64,000 bases of DNA from Salmonella enterica subsp. houtenae serovar Houten (lineage in GTDB: Bacteria; Pseudomonadota; Gammaproteobacteria; Enterobacterales; Enterobacteriaceae), in the NCBI GenBank assembly GCA_900478215.1, contig LS483478.1, forward strand, positions 1,302,001 through 1,366,000, given 5' to 3'. Position numbers and translations under genes: made by a program. Every line of letters starts with the position of its first letter. Positions within the stretch are counted from its first letter, which is position 1. The notes under the pieces were generated by a model. That model saw only the letters and a list, made by a program, of their open reading frames with translations, was not told the origin of the DNA and made no database searches. Of this stretch, positions 18,701 to 28,113 are shown piece after piece.

Positions 18701-19417
18701 TTATTGCTGATGGTTCTCTACTAACCGATCGAGAAACTGCCACAGTTTTTCATTCATCTGCTGATAATTCCATGCGCGCATCTCAGCGACCGGGCGGATA
18801 AAACGCTTCCCTTGCGCGTCAGCAAGTTCCTGCTGCGAATGTTGGATTAATCCTTCAACCGCCTCGACGGTAAATTCCATATGACACTGGAAGCCGTAGA
18901 CAAAATTGCCGTACTGCACTATCTGACGTGGACAGCCTTCGCTTTCGGCCAGCACGGTCGCCTGATCGGTGAGTCCTGGCATATCGTTGTGCCAGTGGCC
19001 GACGGTTAACGGGGAGCCAAAGTGGGCGGTAAGCGGATGCCGCAGACCGGCTTCAGTGAGCGTAATAGGGTAGTGACCAATCTCTTTTTCCGGGCTTTGG
19101 CACACAGCGGCGCCCAGCGCCTCGCCAATGAGCTGCGAACCAAGACAAATACCGATAACCATTCGCCGGGCCGTAATCGCCTGATTAATTAAGTACTGTT
19201 CGGCGCGCGAGTCAAAGTATGGGCACGCTTCGCGGGTGGTGCGCGGCGACTGCGGACCGCCAAATACAACGAGCATATCGAACTCATCGGCATTAAGCGG
19301 TAGCGCTTCTCCGGCATAGACGCGCGACCATGAAACGGCATAACCGCGATCTTCAGCCCATTTCAGATAAGCGCCAGCGGATTCAAACGACTCATGGACA
19401 ACAAAATGAACTCGCAC
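18701..19417 (-). CDS. yfeJ: Class I glutamine amidotransferase-like protein (YfeJ)
   Basis: A 238-residue stand-alone class I glutaminase-fold protein. The nucleophile elbow GICLGSQLIGE carries the catalytic cysteine, and QCHMEFTVE supplies the catalytic histidine and glutamate, so the triad looks intact. The start is GTG at 19417 preceded by GGAGAAAATAAC. It begins 14 bases after the ptsJ stop on the same strand, suggesting an operon with that vitamin B6 regulator. It is not at this place in E. coli K-12 as far as I know. The ammonia acceptor is unknown; it may be a GMP-synthase-like hydrolase rather than a true transferase. Confidence 0.85.
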   Translation of the reverse strand: MRVHFVVHESFESAGAYLKWAEDRGYAVSWSRVYAGEALPLNADEFDMLVVFGGPQSPRTTREACPYFDSRAEQYLINQAITARRMVIGICLGSQLIGEALGAAVCQSPEKEIGHYPITLTEAGLRHPLTAHFGSPLTVGHWHNDMPGLTDQATVLAESEGCPRQIVQYGNFVYGFQCHMEFTVEAVEGLIQHSQQELADAQGKRFIRPVAEMRAWNYQQMNEKLWQFLDRLVENHQQ

Positions 19418-19431
19418 GTTATTTTCTCCTG

Positions 19432-20724
19432 TTAGCGATTAAGCGCCTGATAGATATCAGCCGCCAGCGTGTTGATCTCGCTGTCATTTAATGTCGACAG
19501 CGTGATACGTAGACCGTGAGACGGCGCGCTCACGCCAAAGGCTTCTCCCTCACGTACCAGCCAGCCGGATTTTGCCAGCGTAAACGCGGTAGCCTGGCTA
19601 TGGGTTTCCAGCGGGAGCCAGGCATTCAGGCCGTCGCCGGGAGAAATGGCGATGCCATGTTGCTGTAGGGCGCGGGCCAGTTTTTGTTGCCGGGCGGTGT
19701 AAAACAGCCGCGTTTGCGCCAGCCTGTGCTGATATTCAGGGTCGGTCAGGCAGGCGTAGACCAGATCCTGTAACAGATGGCTGACCCATTGACTACCGGC
19801 ATTTAGCCGTAGCCGAAGTTTTGCCGAGGTCGCGCTGTCGCTGGCGACAATAGCAAGACGTAAATCGGGGCCGAGGGTTTTGGAAACCGAGCGTATCACC
19901 GCCCAGTGTTGCGTTGTCTGCGCAATAACCGGCTGCCAGGGCGACGAAGAAAGCAGGGCGAAGTGATCGTCGATAATGACCAGTGCCTGAGGGTAACGCG
20001 CCAGCATATTTTGCAGCGCAGCGGCGCGGCGAGCGCTCAGGCTACAGCCGGTAGGGTTGTGCGCACGCGGCGTTAAGATCACTGCCCGCGCGCCCTGGTT
20101 TAGCGCCTGTTCCAGCTTTTCAGGCTGCATTCCTTCGCTATCTACGCTGACCGGACTGGCGCTAAAACCGGCATAACGCAGCATATTGATACTGCTTAAA
20201 AAACAGGGATCTTCCACCGCGACGCTGTCGCCCGGCAGCAGATGCGCGCAAAGCAGTCTTTCGATGGCGTCGATAGCTCCGCTGGTGATATCAATTTCGC
20301 CTGCGACGGGGGTGGCATCCCGTAGCCAGCGCGTCGCCCAGGCGTGTAGTTCAGGGGAAATGGGCGCATCGCCGTAGAGATGCGGCGTGCGGCTGAGACG
20401 GGCAAAATAACGGCTGAGGTCAGGCAGACGCTGCGGATCGGGATTGCCGCCGGAAAGGTCGTGCAGAGGTGTATGCGGATCGCCGCCTTCCAGCGCTACC
20501 GGAGACGGGGTGCCTTTAATCACCGTCCCATTGCGGCCTAAACTTTGCGCCAGCCCCGCCGTTATCAGCCGTTTATACGCCGCTGCGACGGTATTACGAT
20601 TCACCTTTAATTCGCTTGCCAGCTCCCGTACCGGCGGGAGCGAGTCCTCTGCCCGTAACGTGCCAGCGGTAATGTGTTGACGAATACTGTTAAAAATTTC
20701 GCTGGCGGTTTTTCCGTCGATCAT
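19432..20724 (-). CDS. ptsJ: PtsJ, MocR-type transcriptional regulator of pyridoxal kinase
   Basis: A 430-residue fusion of a GntR-type winged helix (residues 1-70, ELASELKVNRNTVAAAYKRL) and a fold-type I aminotransferase domain with the PLP lysine in RSVSKTLGPDLRLA. In Salmonella, PtsJ has been described as a PLP-responsive repressor of pdxK (established knowledge), which fits the divergent pdxK start 82 bases away. The amidotransferase gene is 14 bases downstream on the same strand. Confidence 0.92.
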   Translation of the reverse strand: MIDGKTASEIFNSIRQHITAGTLRAEDSLPPVRELASELKVNRNTVAAAYKRLITAGLAQSLGRNGTVIKGTPSPVALEGGDPHTPLHDLSGGNPDPQRLPDLSRYFARLSRTPHLYGDAPISPELHAWATRWLRDATPVAGEIDITSGAIDAIERLLCAHLLPGDSVAVEDPCFLSSINMLRYAGFSASPVSVDSEGMQPEKLEQALNQGARAVILTPRAHNPTGCSLSARRAAALQNMLARYPQALVIIDDHFALLSSSPWQPVIAQTTQHWAVIRSVSKTLGPDLRLAIVASDSATSAKLRLRLNAGSQWVSHLLQDLVYACLTDPEYQHRLAQTRLFYTARQQKLARALQQHGIAISPGDGLNAWLPLETHSQATAFTLAKSGWLVREGEAFGVSAPSHGLRITLSTLNDSEINTLAADIYQALNR

Positions 20725-20806
20725 TATTGACCTATGACAAAATGAATTTTAGCATATGACGATAATAATGAGGCGATAGCCTGCTGTCCAGCGAGAGGAA
20801 AATTTT
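20725..20806. promoter_or_regulatory. ptsJ-pdxK divergent control region
   Basis: The 82-base divergent spacer contains AT-rich ATGACAAAATGAATTTTAGC and a spaced direct repeat of ATGAC (CTATGACA and ATATGACG). MocR regulators usually bind such direct repeats, so this is the probable PtsJ operator; exact boxes are inferred. Confidence 0.55.
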
Positions 20807-21670
20807 ATGGGGCAAGAGAGTGATATCCAGTCAGTACTCTTCGACGACAACCATCGGGCGTTACAGACCGACATTGTCGCCGTTCAGTCACAGGTCGTGT
20901 ACGGCAGCGTCGGCAACAGTATTGCCGTACCGGCGATAAAAGCGCAGGGTTTACGGGTGACGGCGGTCCCGACGGTGCTGTTCAGCAATACGCCGCACTA
21001 TAAAACGTTTTATGGCGGCATTATTCCCGCCGAGTGGTTTGCAGGCTACCTTACGGCGTTGAATGAGCGTGATGCGTTACGCGAATTAAAAGCGATTACC
21101 ACCGGTTACATGGGCAGCGCAGACCAAATTGTATTGCTTTCGAAGTGGCTAATGGCGATCCGGACTTCGCATCCGGAGGTCTGTATTCTTGTCGATCCGG
21201 TCATTGGCGATACCGACAGTGGAATGTATGTGCAGGCGGAAATTCCGCAGGCCTATCGCACGCATTTACTGCCGCAGGCGCAGGGGCTAACGCCGAACGT
21301 ATTTGAGCTGGAGATGCTGAGCGGTAAACCGTGCCGCACGCTGGAAGAGGCGGTGGCGGCGGCGCAATCGTTGCTTTCCGATACGCTGAAATGGGTAGTT
21401 ATCACCAGCGCGCCGGGCGAATCTCTGGAGACCATAACGGTTGCCGTTGTTACCGCGCAGGTCGTGGAGGTCTTTGCCCATCGGCGGGTGGCGACGGAGT
21501 TAAAAGGGACGGGAGATCTCTTCTGCGCCGAGCTGGTTAGCGGTATTGTGCAGGGAAAAAAACTGACGACCGCGGCAAAAGATGCGGCGCAGCGCGTGCT
21601 GGAGGTGATGACCTGGACACAGCAGTGTGGCTGTGATGAGTTAATTCTGCCGCCGGTAGGGGAGGCGTGA
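20807..21670 (+). CDS. pdxK: PdxK, pyridoxal/pyridoxine/pyridoxamine kinase
   Basis: PdxK phosphorylates B6 vitamers in the salvage route to PLP. The product is 287 residues of the ribokinase superfamily; the anion-hole and catalytic base motif GTGDLFCAEL is present near the C-terminus, and the substrate-binding N-terminal block SQVVYGSVGNS is intact. A GAGAGGAAAATTTT leader precedes the ATG. Its TGA overlaps the ATG of the following small ORF by one base. Confidence 0.95.
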   Translation: MGQESDIQSVLFDDNHRALQTDIVAVQSQVVYGSVGNSIAVPAIKAQGLRVTAVPTVLFSNTPHYKTFYGGIIPAEWFAGYLTALNERDALRELKAITTGYMGSADQIVLLSKWLMAIRTSHPEVCILVDPVIGDTDSGMYVQAEIPQAYRTHLLPQAQGLTPNVFELEMLSGKPCRTLEEAVAAAQSLLSDTLKWVVITSAPGESLETITVAVVTAQVVEVFAHRRVATELKGTGDLFCAELVSGIVQGKKLTTAAKDAAQRVLEVMTWTQQCGCDELILPPVGEA

Positions 21671-21909
21671 TGAAGAGTTATCGGCTGGTGGTTCGCCAAC
21701 AGGGACGTATCGTGGGGCATTTTGAGACGAGTGGGCTGGACGCGCTGGAAGATATCTGTGTGGCGCGGGCGATGTTTAGTATGGCCGGCGGGTATCAGTG
21801 CGAACTACTGGTATCCGACTCAGAGCGGCGGATGCTGGAGAGCGGGCCGGAGGGGATGAAAATCCTGATGCGCGAGAAATGTTACCGACCGGTGACCTCG
21901 GCGCTGTGA
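21670..21909 (+). CDS. Small conserved-looking protein overlapping pdxK
   Basis: A 79-residue ORF starting at the ATG that shares one base with the pdxK stop; a GGGGAGGCG ribosome site lies just before it. The translation (begins MKSYRLVVRQQGRIVGHFET) looks like a compact alpha/beta protein with balanced composition, no membrane segment and no motif I can name. The overlap indicates co-translation with pdxK, hence a possible link to vitamin B6 salvage, which is only an inference. Confidence 0.7.
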   Translation: MKSYRLVVRQQGRIVGHFETSGLDALEDICVARAMFSMAGGYQCELLVSDSERRMLESGPEGMKILMREKCYRPVTSAL

Positions 21910-21963
21910 TGCCAGATGGCGATGTAAACGCCTGTATCCTGGCCTGTACACTGTATTGCAGAC

Positions 21964-21994
21964 AAAAAAATGGCGCCCAAAGGCGCCATTTTTC
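21964..21994. terminator. Bidirectional terminator between the pdxK-side ORF and crr
   Basis: TGGCGCC and GGCGCCA form the stem with loop CAAA, flanked by A-run and T-run on either side, so it can end both the plus-strand pdxK transcript and the minus-strand crr transcript. Confidence 0.9.
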
Positions 21995-22007
21995 ACTGCG
22001 GCAAGAA

Positions 22008-22517
22008 TTACTTCTTAATGCGGATAACCGGAGTTTCACCTACGGTCACGCTACCGGACAGTTTGATCAGTTCTTTGATTTCATCCATGTTGGAGATAAC
22101 AACCGGAGTCAGGGTAGACTTGGCTTTTTCTTCCAGCAACGGCAGATCGAACTCGATGACCGGATCGCCAACTTTCACGCGCTGACCTTCTTCAGCAATA
22201 CGCTTGAAGCCTTCGCCTTTCAGTTCAACGGTGTCGATACCGAAGTGAACGAACAGCTCAATGCCGCTATCGGATTCGATAGAGAACGCATGGTTGGTTT
22301 CAAAGATTTTGCCGATGGTACCGTCAACAGGGGCGACCATTTTGTTACCGGTTGGTTTGATAGCGATGCCATCACCAACAATTTTTTCAGCAAAAACTAC
22401 ATCCGGCACGTCTTCGATGTTGACGATCTCGCCAGAGAGCGGGGCAACAATCTCAATAGTTCCGGTGTCCTTCTTATCATCAGAAACCAGAGATTTTAGT
22501 TTATCGAACAAACCCAT
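22008..22517 (-). CDS. crr: EIIA-Glc, glucose PTS phosphocarrier
   Basis: EIIA-Glc takes phosphate from HPr and gives it to EIICB-Glc; unphosphorylated it blocks non-PTS permeases, and phosphorylated it stimulates adenylate cyclase. The 169-residue product is full length, with the conserved NHAFSIESDSG block and the phosphorylated histidine in ELFVHFGIDTVEL. It is the last gene of ptsHI-crr, 40 bases after ptsI. Confidence 0.98.
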   Translation of the reverse strand: MGLFDKLKSLVSDDKKDTGTIEIVAPLSGEIVNIEDVPDVVFAEKIVGDGIAIKPTGNKMVAPVDGTIGKIFETNHAFSIESDSGIELFVHFGIDTVELKGEGFKRIAEEGQRVKVGDPVIEFDLPLLEEKAKSTLTPVVISNMDEIKELIKLSGSVTVGETPVIRIKK

Positions 22518-22557
22518 GATCTTCTCCTAAGCAGTAAATTGGGCCGCATCTCGTGGA

Positions 22558-24285
22558 TTAGCAGATTGTTTTTTCTTCAATGAACTTGTTAACCAGCGTC
22601 ATTAACTCGTCCGTTGTCGGTTGAGCAAGAGCCTGCTCTGCTAACACCTTCGCATCTTCGAAGTTCGTGTTACGGATAATCTTCTTAATGCGCGGGATAG
22701 AAATGGCGCTCATAGAGAATTCGTCCAGACCCATCCCCAGCAACAGAAGTGTAGCACGTTCGTCGCCTGCAAGCTCACCGCACATGCCAGTCCATTTACC
22801 TTCTGCATGAGAAGCATCAATAACTTGCTTGATCAAGTTCAGTACGGACGGTGACATTGGCTGGTAAAGGTGTGAAATCATATCATTACCACGGTCAACT
22901 GCCAGGGTGTACTGTGTTAAATCATTGGTGCCGATACTAAAGAAATCCACTTCTTTGGCTAAATGACGCGCAATTGTCGCCGCAGCCGGTGTTTCCACCA
23001 TCACCCCAATCTCAATGCTTTCGTCAAAGGCTTTACCTTCGTCACGCAGTTCCTGTTTGTAGATTTCAATCTCTTTGCGCAGCGCGCGAACCTCTTCAAC
23101 AGAGATGATCATCGGGAACATAATGCGCAATTTACCGAAAGCGGAGGCGCGCAGAATCGCGCGAACCTGGTCACGTAGGATCTCTTTGCGATCCATGGCG
23201 ATACGCACGGCGCGCCAGCCCAGGAACGGGTTTTCTTCTTTCGGGAAGTTCATGTACGGCAGCTCTTTGTCGCCGCCAATGTCCATGGTACGGACGATAA
23301 CCGCCTGCGAGCCGCACGCTTCAGCGACAGCTTTATATGCGGCAAACTGCTCTTCTTCCGTCGGCAGCGCGTCGCGATCCATGAACAGAAATTCAGTACG
23401 ATACAGACCAACGCCTTCCGCGCCGTTGCGCTCAGCGCCTTCAACGTCGCGAACGGTACCGATGTTGGCGCAAACTTCGACCTGATGTCCATCCAGCGTG
23501 ATTGCCGGCAGATCTTTCAGTTTAGCCAGTTCCGCTTTTTCGCTGGCAACCTGCTCCTGAACGGCGCGCAGTTGCTCAATAACATCGTTGGTCGGGTTGA
23601 CGTAAACCTGGTTGTTTACGGCATCCAGAATCAGATAGTCGCCGTTTTTCACCTGAGAGGTGACGCTACCGGTACCTACGATCGCCGGCAGTTCCAGAGA
23701 ACGCGCCATGATGGAGGTATGAGACGTGCGTCCGCCCGCATCGGTGATGAAACCCAGCACTTTCTGCAGGTTCAACTGCGCGGTTTCTGACGGCGTCAGA
23801 TCGGCGGCTACCAGGATAACTTCTTCCTGAATCGCGCTCAAATCGATAATGGCCAGACCCAGGATGTTGCGCAGCAGGCGCTTACCGATATCACGTACGT
23901 CAGCCGCACGCTCTTTCAGGTATTCGTCATCCAGTTCTTCCAGGGCAGTGGCCTGACCTTCGATAACTTCATGTGCGGCTGCATCAGCCGTCATGTATTT
24001 ATCTTTAATCAGGGCTATGATTTCCTGCTCCAGCTCCTCATCTTCGAGCAGCATAATATGCCCTTCAAAGATGGCTTCTTTTTCTTCACCGAACGTTTCA
24101 CCAGCTTTTGTCTTGATCGCTTCCAGTTGCGCAGATGCCTTGGCACGACCGCTCAGAAAACGTTCAACTTCCTGATCAACCTTGTCGGCAGAAATTTTTT
24201 TCCGGTCAATGACGATCTCGTCTTCTTTCAGCAGCAGTGCTTTGCCGAAAGCGATACCCGGGGATGCTAAAATGCCTGAAATCAT
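22558..24285 (-). CDS. ptsI: PTS enzyme I
   Basis: Enzyme I autophosphorylates with phosphoenolpyruvate and phosphorylates HPr, starting all PTS sugar uptake. It is full length at 575 residues. The phosphohistidine loop GGRTSHTSIMARSLELPA and the C-terminal PEP-binding signature DFFSIGTNDLTQYTLAVDR are intact. It lies 48 bases after ptsH. The FryA protein at the right end of this window is a multidomain paralogue. Confidence 0.98.
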   Translation of the reverse strand: MISGILASPGIAFGKALLLKEDEIVIDRKKISADKVDQEVERFLSGRAKASAQLEAIKTKAGETFGEEKEAIFEGHIMLLEDEELEQEIIALIKDKYMTADAAAHEVIEGQATALEELDDEYLKERAADVRDIGKRLLRNILGLAIIDLSAIQEEVILVAADLTPSETAQLNLQKVLGFITDAGGRTSHTSIMARSLELPAIVGTGSVTSQVKNGDYLILDAVNNQVYVNPTNDVIEQLRAVQEQVASEKAELAKLKDLPAITLDGHQVEVCANIGTVRDVEGAERNGAEGVGLYRTEFLFMDRDALPTEEEQFAAYKAVAEACGSQAVIVRTMDIGGDKELPYMNFPKEENPFLGWRAVRIAMDRKEILRDQVRAILRASAFGKLRIMFPMIISVEEVRALRKEIEIYKQELRDEGKAFDESIEIGVMVETPAAATIARHLAKEVDFFSIGTNDLTQYTLAVDRGNDMISHLYQPMSPSVLNLIKQVIDASHAEGKWTGMCGELAGDERATLLLLGMGLDEFSMSAISIPRIKKIIRNTNFEDAKVLAEQALAQPTTDELMTLVNKFIEEKTIC

Positions 24286-24333
24286 AACCCTACCTTACTT
24301 GTGACTGATTTTTAAAAGAACCCGGAAAAAAAC

Positions 24334-24591
24334 TTACTCGAGTTCCGCCATCAGTTTGACCAGATGTTCAACCGCTTTCTGCTCATCTTCACCTTCTGCG
24401 GAGATGGTGACGACGGTGCCTTGAGTCAGGCCCAGAGTCTGCAGTTTAAACAGGCTTTTCGCGCTGGCGCTTTTGCCGTTGGAAGTCACAGTAATCTCAG
24501 AGGTGAAGCCTTTTGCTTCTTTAACAAACTGAGCAGCAGGGCGGGTGTGCAGACCGTTCGGAGCGGTAATGGTAACTTCTTGCTGGAACAT
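24334..24591 (-). CDS. ptsH: HPr, histidine-containing PTS phosphocarrier
   Basis: An 85-residue phosphocarrier linking enzyme I to the sugar-specific EIIA proteins. The active histidine is His15 ([10 protein letters not shown]) and the conserved Ser46 lies in SAKSLFKLQ. The gene heads the ptsHI-crr operon; its ATG follows a GGGGAAATACA leader. Confidence 0.98.
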
Positions 24592-24924
24592 TGTATTTCC
24601 CCAACTTATAGGTTTAGTGTTGTGGAACTAAAGTCTAGCCTGGCGGCTCAACTTTAGCCTGTATTGTTAGCGCCGGCGTAAACGGGGCGCGACACAAAAG
24701 GTGTTCTACGCAATCCGTTGCTGGCAACTTATGGCCGCTGACGTTTCGCTCGTCATTAAACATTATGCCGCGAAAGGAAGAATTGAACCAAATCATAAAA
24801 TCGATTCAGCTAACGCTTTTCCTGTAACGATTAATTTCGCGCATCAAAATAATTAGTCTGGTTAAATACCAGTTCCAGCAGGGTGAATCAATGCCAGGTG
24901 AGGTGAAAGTTTGAAGCAGGCCAC
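24592..24924 (-). promoter_or_regulatory. ptsH upstream promoter region
   Basis: This gap of just over 300 bases before ptsH has no gene. By homology with E. coli it holds the distal P0 and proximal P1 promoters with CRP and Mlc control. On the minus strand I see TTGGTTCAATTCTTCC followed by GCATAATG as the likely P0 and a CAGGCTAGACTTTAG block as the P1 -10 region. Operators were not resolved further. Confidence 0.6.
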
Positions 24925-24952
24925 AAAAAAGCACCCAAAAAGGTGCTTTTTT
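24925..24952 (-). terminator. cysK terminator
   Basis: AAAAAAGCACC and GGTGCTTTTTT form a perfect 11-base stem with a six-base loop, 22 bases downstream of the cysK stop. Confidence 0.9.
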
Positions 24953-24974
24953 ACGCGTTTTTAACATGCTGGCA

Positions 24975-25946
24975 TCACTGTTGCAGTTCTTTCTCCGTAA
25001 AGAGATCGGCGAACAACGCGGTGCTCAGATAACGCTCACCTGATGAGGGTAGGATAACCACAATACTCTTATTGGTAAAGCTTTCATCTTCCTGCAGCTT
25101 AAGCGCTGCAGCAACCGCTGCGCCGGAAGAGATTCCCGCCAGAATACCTTCCTCTTCCATCAGACGGCGCGCAGTAGAAATGGCCTCCTCATTGGTGATG
25201 CCAACCACTTTATCAATCAGCTTCAGATCCAGGTTACCTGGGATGAAGCCTGCGCCGATGCCCTGAATTTTATGCGGGCCCGGTTTGATTTCTTCACCCG
25301 CCAGCGCCTGGGCGATAACCGGGGAGTCCGTGGGTTCTACCGCGACGGTGATAAGATCGGTTTTACCCTTGGTCCCTTTGATATAACGCGTAACGCCGGT
25401 CAACGTACCGCCCGTGCCGACGCCGGAGATAAACACATCCACCTGACCATCGGTGTCTTCCCAGATTTCCGGGCCGGTGGTTTTTTCATGGATTTCCGGG
25501 TTGGCAGGGTTGCTGAACTGCTGGAGCAGGAGATATTTTTGCGGATCGCTGGCGACAATTTCTTCGGCTTTTTGAATAGCGCCCTTCATCCCTTTCGCCC
25601 CTTCGGTCAGCACCAGATTCGCGCCTAATGCTTTGAGTAGCTTGCGGCGTTCGATGCTCATGGTCTCCGGCATGGTCAGGGTAAGTTTGTAACCGCGTGC
25701 GGCAGCGACATACGCCAGCGCAATACCGGTATTGCCGCTGGTCGGCTCCACCAGTTCCACGCCAGGTTTCAGTACGCCGCGCTTTTCGGCATCCCAAATC
25801 ATATTGGCGCCGATACGGCACTTGACGCTGAAGCTCGGGTTGCGTGATTCCACCTTCGCCAGAATGCGTCCATTACCGATACGGTTCAGTCGAACCAGCG
25901 GCGTATGACCGATAGTCAGCGAGTTATCTTCATAAATCTTACTCAT
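24975..25946 (-). CDS. cysK: CysK, cysteine synthase A
   Basis: The major O-acetylserine sulfhydrylase, making cysteine from sulfide; it also binds serine acetyltransferase. It has 323 residues, PLP lysine at position 42 of the precursor (SFSVKCRIGAN), the EPTSGNTGIAL substrate loop and the GTGGTLTGVTR phosphate loop. It stands alone as a monocistron with its own terminator and a CysB-type control region upstream. cysZ lies 163 bases upstream on the same strand. Confidence 0.98.
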   Translation of the reverse strand: MSKIYEDNSLTIGHTPLVRLNRIGNGRILAKVESRNPSFSVKCRIGANMIWDAEKRGVLKPGVELVEPTSGNTGIALAYVAAARGYKLTLTMPETMSIERRKLLKALGANLVLTEGAKGMKGAIQKAEEIVASDPQKYLLLQQFSNPANPEIHEKTTGPEIWEDTDGQVDVFISGVGTGGTLTGVTRYIKGTKGKTDLITVAVEPTDSPVIAQALAGEEIKPGPHKIQGIGAGFIPGNLDLKLIDKVVGITNEEAISTARRLMEEEGILAGISSGAAVAAALKLQEDESFTNKSIVVILPSSGERYLSTALFADLFTEKELQQ

Positions 25947-26109
25947 GGCCTGTCCTTAACTGTATGAAATTGGGATACCTTCCCAGCATACCTTCCAGCC
26001 AGATATGGGGAAGTAAGGATTTCGCATATCTATATGCTGATGGGAAATAATGGTTATCATTATGGAATAAGAGACAGCATAAGCCATCCCTTATTTATAC
26101 ATTTTTACT
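25947..26109 (-). promoter_or_regulatory. cysK control region
   Basis: AT-rich 163-base gap between cysZ and cysK; the cysK promoter and CysB sites are known to lie here in Salmonella. I see TTATCCATTATTCC-like A/T blocks around 26045-26075 but cannot define boxes. Confidence 0.5.
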
Positions 26110-26871
26110 TTATTTCCATAACGCGTGCTTAGCACGCCAGCAATCAACCCACATTGCGGTCGCGCCACAGACGGCGACAGGCATAATGAAAAGGTTAAGC
26201 ACCGGAATCATCGTAAAGAGGCTGGTGAGCGCGCCAAATTGCATATTCGCGACCTTCTGCGTGCGCAACGCGGCGCGCATCGTTTTAAACGGTACTTTAT
26301 GGTTATCAAACGGATAGTCGCAATACTGAATCGCCAGCATCCAGGCGCTGAACAAAAACCACAGTACCGGCGCGATGGTTTGGCCAATGCCAGGAATAAA
26401 ATAGAGAACCAGCAGTACAATAGCGCGCGGCAGATACCACGCCAGCTTTTGCCATTCGCGTTTCATAATGCGCGGTACATCTTTCATGATGCCGAGTACG
26501 CCGGTATCTGGCGGCGTGGCGCCGGTTAACCGCGCCTCAAGCTGTTCGGCTAAAAGACCGTTAAACGGCGCGGCGATCCAGTTGGCGAGGGTAGAGAAAA
26601 AATAGCCAAAGACCAGCAGAACAGAGATAACCGCAATCGGCCACAGCAGATAGCTCAGCCATTGCAGCCAGTCCGGTACATGACTCATCAACGAAGGTAT
26701 CCAGACGTCAAGCTGCGTAAACAGCCACCAAAATGCGCCGCCCATCAGCACAATGTTGACCAGCAAAGGTAAAATAACAAAGCGGCGGATTCCCGGTAGG
26801 GTGACTAACTTCCATCCTTGCGAGAAATAATAGACGCCGCTGCGTGGTACGGTTGTGGATGATGAAACCAT
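26110..26871 (-). CDS. cysZ: CysZ, sulfate transporter/channel
   Basis: A 253-residue inner-membrane protein that admits sulfate for cysteine synthesis. It shows long hydrophobic helices (LVNIVLMGGAFWWLFTQLD, LLWPIAVISVLLVFGYFFS, AIVLLVLYFIPGIGQTIAPV) and the family GIGQTIAPVLWFLF signature. It is divergent from zipA and lies upstream of cysK on the same strand, in keeping with a sulfur regulon cluster. Confidence 0.95.
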   Translation of the reverse strand: MVSSSTTVPRSGVYYFSQGWKLVTLPGIRRFVILPLLVNIVLMGGAFWWLFTQLDVWIPSLMSHVPDWLQWLSYLLWPIAVISVLLVFGYFFSTLANWIAAPFNGLLAEQLEARLTGATPPDTGVLGIMKDVPRIMKREWQKLAWYLPRAIVLLVLYFIPGIGQTIAPVLWFLFSAWMLAIQYCDYPFDNHKVPFKTMRAALRTQKVANMQFGALTSLFTMIPVLNLFIMPVAVCGATAMWVDCWRAKHALWK

Positions 26872-27100
26872 ATTCAGGACATACTCCTTTTCTTAAAGCC
26901 CTGGGTAAACGTGGTTATCTTACCCGGTTATCAGATGGTGGATAGTTCGGAAATGTTCGAAAAAACAGCAAAAAGCACATTTTCCTTCATCTTTATGCTG
27001 CGAAAGCCAACAGTACACTTGCACTTGACGTAATCGGCAAATACTCTTAGTGAGTAAATGTTTGCCGTGGTGGCAAGGTGTTAGAACAACAGAGAATATA

Positions 27101-28084
27101 ATGATGCAGGATTTGCGTCTGATATTAATCATTGTTGGCGCGATCGCCATAATCGCTTTACTGGTACATGGTTTCTGGACCAGCCGTAAAGAACGATCTT
27201 CTATGTTCCGCGATCGTCCACTAAAACGCATGAAAGCAAAACGCGACGACGACTCGTATGACGACGATGTCGAAGAAGACGAAGGCGTGGGTGAAGTTCG
27301 TGTTCACCGCGTGAATCATGCCCCCGGCCAGCCGCAGGAGCATGATGCCCCTCGCCAGTCGCCGCAACACCAGTACCAGCCGCCTTATGCGTCTGCGCAA
27401 CCGCGTCCAGCGGTGCCACCGCAGCCGCAAGCGCCGATGCAACCGCCGGTTCAGCAACCGCCCCAACCTGTGCCGCAGCCTCAGCAGGTTCAACCAACTG
27501 CGCCGCCGGTACAGCCGCCGCAACAGCCTGCACCGCCGTCGCAAGCGCCGCAGCCGGTTGCGCCACCCGCACCGCCATCAGCAGCGCAAACCTTCCAGCC
27601 GGCGGAGCCTGTCGTTGAGGCGGAACCTGTGGTGGAAGAAGCGCCGGTTGTGGAAAAACCGCAGCGTAAAGAGGCGGTCATCATTATGAACGTTGCGGCC
27701 CATCATGGCAGCGAGCTTAATGGTGAAGTGCTACTGAACAGTATTCAGCAGTCAGGCTTTAAATTTGGCGATATGAATATTTTCCATCGTCATTTGAGTC
27801 CGGACGGCAGCGGCCCGGCCTTGTTCAGTCTCGCGAATATGGTCAATCCGGGAACGTTCGATCCTGAAATGACGGACTTCACTACGCCTGGCGTTACTAT
27901 CTTTATGCAAGTGCCGTCTTACGGCGATGCGCTGCAGAACTTTAAGCTGATGCTGCAATCCGCGCAGCATATCGCTGATGAGGTCGGCGGCGTCGTGCTG
28001 GATGACCAGCGTCGGATGATGACGCCGCAGAAACTGCGCGAATATCAGGACCGCATCCGCGAGGTGATGGACGCCAACGCCTGA
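27101..28084 (+). CDS. zipA: ZipA, FtsZ-tethering cell division protein
   Basis: ZipA anchors FtsZ to the inner membrane and is needed for septal ring assembly. The 327-residue product has an N-terminal transmembrane anchor (residues 5-25, LRLILIIVGAIAIIALLVHG), a short charged stretch, a long proline/glutamine-rich linker at about 90-180, and the C-terminal FtsZ-binding domain (IIMNVAAHHGSELNG onward). I chose the ATG at 27101 on family agreement; an in-frame start at 27050 is less likely. A terminator follows. Confidence 0.95.
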   Translation: MMQDLRLILIIVGAIAIIALLVHGFWTSRKERSSMFRDRPLKRMKAKRDDDSYDDDVEEDEGVGEVRVHRVNHAPGQPQEHDAPRQSPQHQYQPPYASAQPRPAVPPQPQAPMQPPVQQPPQPVPQPQQVQPTAPPVQPPQQPAPPSQAPQPVAPPAPPSAAQTFQPAEPVVEAEPVVEEAPVVEKPQRKEAVIIMNVAAHHGSELNGEVLLNSIQQSGFKFGDMNIFHRHLSPDGSGPALFSLANMVNPGTFDPEMTDFTTPGVTIFMQVPSYGDALQNFKLMLQSAQHIADEVGGVVLDDQRRMMTPQKLREYQDRIREVMDANA

Positions 28085-28113
28085 GGTTAACGCAGGTGTG
28101 ACATTTTTAACGT

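Noticed and set aside
27370..27600. Repetitive CAG/CCG-rich DNA
   Set aside because: This is the proline/glutamine linker of zipA, not an independent repeat element.
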